Assembly: GCA_030152145.1 (NCBI GenBank)
Contig: JASLIL010000034.1
Location: forward strand, 1-21,012
DNA: 21,012 nt
Source: Tissierellales bacterium
Lineage (GTDB): Bacteria; Bacillota; Clostridia; Tissierellales; JASKZW01
Reading direction: 5' to 3'
Positions 16,042 to 21,012 of this stretch are shown one piece after another; position 1 is the first letter of the stretch, and each line of letters opens with the position of its first letter. The notes beneath the pieces are model-generated. The model saw nothing but the letters and a program-made list of their open reading frames with translations, had not been told where the DNA came from and searched no databases. The position numbers were made by a program, and so were the translations under genes.

Positions 16042-17139
16042 ATGCGTTATATAATATCAGGTGGTGGAACAGGTGGACACATATATCCAGCATTAGCCAT
16101 CGCTATGGAAATAAAAGAAAGAGATAAAGAGGCAGAAATACTTTATGTAGGAACAGAGAGAGGTTTAGAAAGCGAGTTGGTTCCAAAAGAGGGCATTCCC
16201 TTTAAAACAGTAAGGGTTAGGGGGCTGCCTAGAAAAATCAATCTAGAGTTTTTTAAGGCTCTAAAGGAGCTTCTTCTAGGTCTAAACGATTCTAGAAGGA
16301 TTATAAAGGATTTTAAACCAGATATAGTTATAGGAACAGGTGGCTATGTTTCAGGACCAGTTGTCTTTATGGGACATTTAAAGGGTGCCAAGACAGTTAT
16401 CCATGAGCAAAATGCCTTCCCTGGTATTACAAATAAGATCTTGGCAAAGAGGGTTAACAAGGTTCTAATAACCTTTGAAGAAGCAAGAAAATACTTTAAA
16501 AAACAAGATAATATAGAACTAACAGGAAACCCTATAAGAAATACATTTTTCAAGGTAGATAGGGAAAGGGCCTATAGGGAATTTGATCTTAAAAAAGATC
16601 AAGCCATAGTCTTGGCTTTTGGAGGAAGTGGAGGACAGGCCAAGTTAAATGACAGTATGTTAAAGGTAATAAAAGAAAATAATGGCAGTAAGGACCTACA
16701 AATAGTTCATGTTACGGGAAAGAGATTTCAGTCTAGTTTTATGAAAAGTTTAGAGGAGGAAGGTATTATATTGGAAGATAATATTAAGGTTCTTCCTTAT
16801 ATATACAATATGCCAGACATACTTTCTATATCAGACTTAATAATTACCAGTTCAGGTGCAATTACTCTGGCTGAAATTTCAGCTATGGGAGTGCCAAGTA
16901 TCTTGACTCCTAAGGCATATACAGCAGAAAATCACCAGGAATATAATGCAGAGGCTTTTTCTTCAAAGGGAGCTTCAGAAATATTATTTGAAGGAGATCT
17001 AACTGGAGAAAATTTAAATAAGATGATCCTATCTCTTGTAAATGACAAGGAAAAACTAGCTTCTATGAAATCGGAATCAGAGAAATTAGGTAATCCAAAT
17101 GCCTCTAGAGAAATAGTTGACATTATAGAAAAAATATAG
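16042..17139 (+). CDS. murG: Lipid II synthase MurG (GlcNAc transferase)
   Basis: Peripheral membrane GT-B glycosyltransferase that adds GlcNAc from UDP-GlcNAc to lipid I, giving lipid II. It has 365 residues. The N-terminal glycine-rich loop SGGGTGGHIYPA is at 6-17, followed by GTGGYVSGPV and HEQNAFPGITN. The C-terminal nucleotide-binding half has AFGGSGGQAKLN and the donor-binding block SSGAITLAEISAMGVPSIL with ENHQEYNA. The start ATG is nine bases after the ftsW stop, with AGGAAA in between. It is followed by 90 non-coding bases that may carry a promoter for ftsQ. Confidence 0.97.
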   Translation: MRYIISGGGTGGHIYPALAIAMEIKERDKEAEILYVGTERGLESELVPKEGIPFKTVRVRGLPRKINLEFFKALKELLLGLNDSRRIIKDFKPDIVIGTGGYVSGPVVFMGHLKGAKTVIHEQNAFPGITNKILAKRVNKVLITFEEARKYFKKQDNIELTGNPIRNTFFKVDRERAYREFDLKKDQAIVLAFGGSGGQAKLNDSMLKVIKENNGSKDLQIVHVTGKRFQSSFMKSLEEEGIILEDNIKVLPYIYNMPDILSISDLIITSSGAITLAEISAMGVPSILTPKAYTAENHQEYNAEAFSSKGASEILFEGDLTGENLNKMILSLVNDKEKLASMKSESEKLGNPNASREIVDIIEKI

Positions 17140-17140
17140 C

Positions 17141-17168
17141 TTGAAATATGGTAACTTATTCCTATTAT
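17141..17168 (+). promoter_or_regulatory. Possible promoter for ftsQ and downstream genes
   Basis: TTGAAA (17141-17146), a 16-base spacer and TATTAT (17163-17168) lie in the 90-base gap between murG and ftsQ. Each box has five of six consensus bases. This gap is one of the few in the run large enough for a promoter. Confidence 0.4.
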
Positions 17169-17229
17169 GGGTAGTAATATTAGGAGACTAATTTTTTATT
17201 CTTAAATCGTATGAATAGGTGGTTAGTTT

Positions 17230-17982
17230 ATGGCTAGCAAGAAAAGAAAAAAGAAAAATAGGAAGAAAAAAAACAGTAAGTTAGGAAAGATTATAGGAAT
17301 TTTAATTTTTTTAAGTTTGGCCCTATATATGGTAGTCTTTAAAACTGGATTCTTTAATGTAAAGACTATAGAAGTTGAGGGCAATAAGTTTAGTAAGAAG
17401 GAAGATATAATAAAGCAGTCAGGTTTTAAGAAAGATTTTAATATATATAACTTTAGCCTAGATGAGGCTGTGGAAAATATAAAAACAATACCTTATACCA
17501 AGACTGTAAATGTAAGAAGAAAGTTACCTAATAAACTTCTCATAGAGGTGGAGGAAAGGGAGATGACAGCCTTAACACAGTATATGGGAGAATATGCATA
17601 TATTGATGAAGAAGGTAGAGTTCTCTACATAGGTAAAAAATTGGTTAAGAAAAATCTTCCAGAACTTTTTGGCTTGGAACTTGATAATCTCAAGGAAGGT
17701 CAATATATATTTACGGCTAAGACTAGGGATGAAGAAGCTTTGCTAAAGGCTATTAGGTCTGAAAAACTAGTTGGCCAAATCAAGTATATAAATATGTATG
17801 ACTTGGAAAACCTGGTTTTAGAACTTAATACAGGTGAGAAGATTATGCTGGGCAGTATAGATGATCTAGGCTATAAGCTTGAATTTATGAAAAAGATTTT
17901 AAAGGATACTAAGAGTAAGAAGCAGAAAGTTAAGCAGATATCTTTTACAAAGGGTAGTAACCCTATAGTTGTAACAGAATAG
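17230..17982 (+). CDS. ftsQ: Cell-division protein FtsQ/DivIB
   Basis: Bitopic divisome protein that bridges FtsL/DivIC and the septal synthase. The 250 residues begin with a strongly basic cytoplasmic tail (13 Lys/Arg in the first 20), then one membrane segment (about 20-37). A POTRA domain follows, starting at FFNVKTIEVEGNKF (41-54) and running through IPYTKTVNVRRKLPNKLLIEVEERE. The FtsQ beta domain comes after it, with YIDEEGRVL and LELNTGEKIMLG. The start ATG has AGGTGG at 17217-17222. Coding sequence near the 5' end is very A-rich, including an eight-A run. Firmicutes versions are usually called DivIB; the name is a matter of convention. Confidence 0.9.
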   Translation: MASKKRKKKNRKKKNSKLGKIIGILIFLSLALYMVVFKTGFFNVKTIEVEGNKFSKKEDIIKQSGFKKDFNIYNFSLDEAVENIKTIPYTKTVNVRRKLPNKLLIEVEEREMTALTQYMGEYAYIDEEGRVLYIGKKLVKKNLPELFGLELDNLKEGQYIFTAKTRDEEALLKAIRSEKLVGQIKYINMYDLENLVLELNTGEKIMLGSIDDLGYKLEFMKKILKDTKSKKQKVKQISFTKGSNPIVVTE

Positions 17983-17996
17983 TTGGGAGGTATGGG

Positions 17997-18725
17997 ATGA
18001 AGCTTAATAAAAATCAGATCTCAATAGTATTAGTATCTATCTTTTTAGGTATTATTTTAGCAATACAGTTAAAGACAGTTAATAAAACTGTTGGAAATGG
18101 TGTATTACCAACACAAAGAGCCCAACAGCTAGCAACAGAGTTAAAAAAGACCCAGGAAGATAAGGAGGCCGCTATCAATGCCCTTAATGAAGCTGAAGCA
18201 AAGATAAAGCAGTATGAAAAGGGTGAGGCTACAGATAGTGTTTATGCTGAAAATCTTTACAATGACCTGGAGAAGTACAGGATGCTAGCAGGTTATATGG
18301 ATTTAGAGGGAACTGGAGTTACTGTTGAAATATCAGATCCTGTTCATGGAATAGATTATGTGGGAGATCAGTCTATTGTTGATGATTTAGATCTTGTTTT
18401 ACAGGTTATAAGTGTTTTAAATGCAGCCGATGCAGAGGCTATTTCCATTAATAATCAAAGGTATACAGCCTTTACTGAAATAGAAAAGGCTGGAGAACAT
18501 ATAGAGGTCAATGGGGTTTCCATTGGTTCTCCCGTGGTAATTAAAGCTATAGGGGATCCAGATATATTGGAGTCGGCTCTTTCTATAAAGAGAGGGATTC
18601 TTTGGACCCTAGAATACTATGATTATAATGTTAAGTTGCTTAAGGAAGATAGAGTTGAGATACCTAAGTATAGGAAGATTAAAGAATTTAAGTATGGACA
18701 TCCTATTGAAGCTAGTGGGGTGTAG
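17997..18725 (+). CDS. DUF881 protein (YlxW/YlxX-like), first copy
   Basis: A 242-residue protein of unknown function. It has a membrane segment at about 8-24, a long coiled coil at about 40-95, then a compact outer domain. The domain carries AEAISINNQRYTAFTEI and IGDPDILESAL, the marks of DUF881. The start ATG at 17997 follows GGGAGG (17985-17990); an earlier ATG at 17992 is out of frame. The topology resembles FtsL and DivIC. B. subtilis has the matching pair ylxW-ylxX just before sbp, ftsA and ftsZ, so a division or septal-wall role is plausible but not shown. A paralogous copy follows with a two-base gap. I do not give a symbol because the pair cannot be assigned one-to-one by eye. Confidence 0.88.
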   Translation: MKLNKNQISIVLVSIFLGIILAIQLKTVNKTVGNGVLPTQRAQQLATELKKTQEDKEAAINALNEAEAKIKQYEKGEATDSVYAENLYNDLEKYRMLAGYMDLEGTGVTVEISDPVHGIDYVGDQSIVDDLDLVLQVISVLNAADAEAISINNQRYTAFTEIEKAGEHIEVNGVSIGSPVVIKAIGDPDILESALSIKRGILWTLEYYDYNVKLLKEDRVEIPKYRKIKEFKYGHPIEASGV

Positions 18726-18727
18726 AT

Positions 18728-19459
18728 ATGAGGAAGGATGACTATAGAGAAAGGCCTAATTTTTTGATATTATTTTTTTCGACCATAGTTGGCTTGGTTA
18801 TTGCGGGACTCTTAAAAAGTAGTATTCCTAGTATTGTTCCAGTTACCATAGAATCTTTACAGGAGACTAAGTTTGAAATAATAGCTCTAGAAGAGGAGAT
18901 TAGGGAACTACAAGAGCTGACTAGAGAGCGAAATGAATATATAGAGGTTTTAAAGACAACTAGTGATAAGGAAAAAGAAGAAATCATTTTAGATAATATA
19001 TCCAAGTTAAAGATGGCAGCTGGTTTTAAGGAAATGCAGGGGCCGGGGATAATTATTAGGATGGAAGATAATATGGAAGATGCCATAGTGGGAGAAGATA
19101 TAGATTTAGATGTAGTTCATGATGCAGATGTTTTAAGGATAGTTAATGATTTAAGAAATGCCGGTGCAGAGGCTATTTCTATTAATGGACAGAGGGTTTT
19201 GGCTGTGTCAGAGATTAAGTGTGGTGGACCTATTATTAGAATTAATGGTAAGAGCCTGGCCTCCCCATTCTATATATCGGCTATAGGAGACACTAAGGTC
19301 TTAAATGCTTCAATTAATGCTCCTAATACCTATGCTTATGCCCTTAAGCACATAGACCAGTTAGATATAAAAACAAAAGTTGAGGAAAATATTGTTATAC
19401 CTGCTTATACTGGAAGGTTTAACTTTAGGTATGCTCGACCAGTAAAGGAAGGTGATTAG
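18728..19459 (+). CDS. DUF881 protein (YlxW/YlxX-like), second copy
   Basis: A 243-residue paralogue of the preceding gene with the same plan: membrane segment about 12-28, coiled coil about 40-95, outer DUF881 domain. It shares the LRNAGAEAISINGQR core, where the first copy reads LNAADAEAISINNQR, and an IGDTKVL segment. The rest has diverged well, and the C-terminus has an extra FNFRYARPVKEGD end, so this is an old duplication. The start ATG is two bases after the upstream stop, with a GTGGGG site inside the previous gene. It abuts sbp directly: the sbp ATG follows the stop with no gap. Confidence 0.88.
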   Translation: MRKDDYRERPNFLILFFSTIVGLVIAGLLKSSIPSIVPVTIESLQETKFEIIALEEEIRELQELTRERNEYIEVLKTTSDKEKEEIILDNISKLKMAAGFKEMQGPGIIIRMEDNMEDAIVGEDIDLDVVHDADVLRIVNDLRNAGAEAISINGQRVLAVSEIKCGGPIIRINGKSLASPFYISAIGDTKVLNASINAPNTYAYALKHIDQLDIKTKVEENIVIPAYTGRFNFRYARPVKEGD

Positions 19460-19807
19460 ATGTCATTTGCATTAATAGGAATATTAATAGGTCTGGTTAT
19501 AGGGCTTATGTTGCCATATACGTACAATACAACTTACTCCCTTTATATATCAGTAGCAATATTAGCCTCTTTGGATTCTGTTTTAGGAGGTATAAAGGCT
19601 AATTTAAAGGGTGAGTTTGATTCTAAAATATTCATATCAGGATTTTTTATAAACTCACTATTGGCAGCATTTTTGGCATATATAGGAGATAGGTTAGGTG
19701 TTCCCCTATACTATGCAGCTATATTCACTTTTGGTGGAAGACTATTTGACAACCTTGCAAGCATAAGGAGAATTTTATTAGCTAGACAAAACTCTAAAAA
19801 TAGATGA
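19460..19807 (+). CDS. sbp: Small basic protein Sbp (DUF1290)
   Basis: A 115-residue membrane protein with about three to four hydrophobic segments. The family core is very clear: LPYTYNTTYSLYISVAILASLDSVLGG-type sequence (19-45), then FDSKIFISGFFIN (53-65), AYIGDRLGVPLY (74-85) and LFDNLASIRRILL (95-107). The C-terminal tail is basic. The family was named in B. subtilis, where sbp lies between ylxX and ftsA-ftsZ; its molecular role is unknown to me. It starts immediately after the second DUF881 gene, with AAGGTGAT as binding site, and is followed by a 96-base gap before ftsZ. Conserved linkage suggests that it acts with the two DUF881 proteins. Confidence 0.93.
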   Translation: MSFALIGILIGLVIGLMLPYTYNTTYSLYISVAILASLDSVLGGIKANLKGEFDSKIFISGFFINSLLAAFLAYIGDRLGVPLYYAAIFTFGGRLFDNLASIRRILLARQNSKNR

Positions 19808-19822
19808 TAATGGATATATAGG

Positions 19823-19851
19823 ACTTTGTATATAGATTATATAAGTATAAT
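19823..19851 (+). promoter_or_regulatory. Possible ftsZ promoter
   Basis: The 96-base gap between sbp and ftsZ is very AT-rich and contains a perfect TATAAT (19846-19851), about 53 bases before the ftsZ start. The upstream box is poor: TTGTAT (19826-19831) has a 14-base spacer, and the hexamer at 17 bases (ACTTTG) matches badly. A separate ftsZ promoter is plausible because ftsZ usually needs high expression. Confidence 0.35.
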
Positions 19852-19903
19852 ATTATTATAGATATGTTTTACGAAAAAGATTTATTAAGGGGGTAAAATA
19901 ACT

Positions 19904-21001
19904 GTGTTTGATATTGATGTAGAATTAGATGATTTTGCTAAAATAAAAGTAATTGGTGTTGGTGGTGGAGGAAATAATGCTGTAAATAGAATGATTGATT
20001 GTGGAGTTCAAGGAATTGAGTTTATAGCAATGAACACAGATAAACAAGCACTGCAGTCATCTAAAGCAGAACATAGGATACAAATTGGAGAAAAGTTAAC
20101 AAAGGGATTAGGTGCTGGGGCAAATCCAAACATAGGAATGAAGGCAGCAGAGGAAAATAGAAATGAAATTATGGATGTAATGAGTGACGCAGACATGATT
20201 TTTATTACTGCTGGTATGGGTGGAGGAACAGGTACTGGAGCTGCTCCTATAATAGCAGAGGTGGCTAAGGAGCTAGGTATACTTACAGTTGGTGTCGTTA
20301 CTAAACCATTTACTTTTGAAGGCAGGAGACGACAGAAACATGCAGAACAAGGAATTGAAGAGTTAAAAAAGAGAGTAGATACTTTAGTTACCATACCTAA
20401 TGATAGGTTGTTACAGGTGGCAGAAAAAAAAACTACGATTATGGAAGCATTCCAAATGGCTGATGAGATCTTGAGACAGGGAATTCAAGGTATATCAGAC
20501 CTAATAGCTGTTCCAAGTCTTATAAACTTAGACTTTGCTGACGTTCAAACTATTATGTATGATAGGGGAATAGCTCATATGGGTATAGGAGAATCTTCAG
20601 GTGAAAACAGGGCTGTAGAAGCTGCTAAACAGGCTATTAAGAGTCCATTACTTGAGACTTCTATAGATGGAGCTAAGGCAGTGCTTTTAAATATCACTGG
20701 TGGAAACCTAGGTATATTTGAGATTGATGATGCTGCAGACTTAATTAGGCAATCAGTAGATGAGGAAGCTAACATTATCTTTGGAGCTGGAATAGATGAA
20801 AGTCTTGGAGATAGTATTAAAATAACAGTTATAGCTACTGGATTTGATCCTGATAGAAGACATGAGGAAGCAAAGGCAAAGGAAGAAGTTGTAGAAGAAA
20901 AATCAGAGGAAGTAGAAGAAACTAGCTCTGAAGAGACTAGCAAAAGTGATTTTGATATAGATGATCTAGACATACCAACATTTTTAAGAAAGAAGAACTA
21001 G
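19904..21001 (+). CDS. ftsZ: Cell-division tubulin homologue FtsZ
   Basis: GTPase that forms the Z ring at midcell. It has 365 residues. The nucleotide-binding GGGGNNAVNRM is at 20-30, the tubulin signature GGGTGTGAAP at about 106-115, and the T7-loop segment NLDFADVQT supplies the catalytic aspartates. After residue about 315 comes an acidic, low-complexity linker rich in Glu, Lys and Ser. The protein ends in the conserved peptide DDLDIPTFLRKK, which docks FtsA, SepF and other partners. The start is GTG at 19904 with AAGGGGGT at 19888-19895. ftsA is not directly upstream as it is in Bacillus. A nine-A run lies in the coding sequence (20424-20432). The gene is complete; 11 bases of the window remain after it. 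Confidence 0.98.
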   Translation: MFDIDVELDDFAKIKVIGVGGGGNNAVNRMIDCGVQGIEFIAMNTDKQALQSSKAEHRIQIGEKLTKGLGAGANPNIGMKAAEENRNEIMDVMSDADMIFITAGMGGGTGTGAAPIIAEVAKELGILTVGVVTKPFTFEGRRRQKHAEQGIEELKKRVDTLVTIPNDRLLQVAEKKTTIMEAFQMADEILRQGIQGISDLIAVPSLINLDFADVQTIMYDRGIAHMGIGESSGENRAVEAAKQAIKSPLLETSIDGAKAVLLNITGGNLGIFEIDDAADLIRQSVDEEANIIFGAGIDESLGDSIKITVIATGFDPDRRHEEAKAKEEVVEEKSEEVEETSSEETSKSDFDIDDLDIPTFLRKKN

Positions 21002-21012
21002 TATAATAAAAA

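Noticed and set aside
20008..20973. Two long minus-strand open frames (128 and 132 codons) opposite ftsZ
   Set aside because: The translations are Ser/Ala/Ile-rich low-complexity sequence without family marks. They lie antisense to a certain ftsZ and arise from its codon bias.

Overview
The window is a low-GC, almost gapless stretch of a Firmicutes (Bacillota) chromosome. Three things point there: AGA/AGG and ATA dominate the codons, Shine-Dalgarno sites are strong and G-rich, and a two-copy DUF881 + Sbp block sits directly before ftsZ, as in the Bacillus/Clostridia lineage. A clostridial or tissierellial anaerobe is the best guess, but no gene here fixes the genus. There are no mobile elements, RNA genes or CRISPR arrays, and no gene-free stretch longer than 300 bases.

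Region 1 (1-5390, + strand): the 3' part of a YebC-family gene and its terminator, then a compact run of a DUF1461 membrane protein, aroC, aroB, aroA and a pduL-type phosphotransacylase. Junctions overlap or are only a few bases apart, so this is probably one operon. The three aro genes supply the DHQ synthase, EPSP synthase and chorismate synthase steps of the shikimate pathway. A strong hairpin closes the operon and can also serve the convergent gene.

Region 2 (5386-6638): ychF on the minus strand, the only minus-strand gene. A 161-bp divergent intergenic region holds a good ychF promoter and an extended -10 promoter for lgt.

Region 3 (6639-21001, + strand): lgt leads into a division and cell-wall (dcw) cluster: rsmH, ftsL-like, spoVD/ftsI-type PBP with two PASTA domains, murE, mraY, murD, ftsW/spoVE, murG, ftsQ/divIB, two DUF881 genes, sbp and ftsZ. 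Together these make lipid II (MurE, MurD, MraY, MurG), polymerise and crosslink it at the septum (SEDS protein and class B PBP), and assemble the divisome (FtsL, FtsQ, FtsZ). mraZ, murF, murA and ftsA, which many related clusters carry, are absent from this block.

The most notable feature is rsmH (16S rRNA m4C1402 methyltransferase). Its frame runs without any frameshift for the full family length but is broken by two in-frame TAA codons (8105-8107 and 8210-8212), with well-conserved RsmH sequence on both sides of each. It is either a young pseudogene, a pair of base errors, or a read-through case. I found no undescribed system. The rest is a recognisable core-genome cluster with some layout peculiarities.
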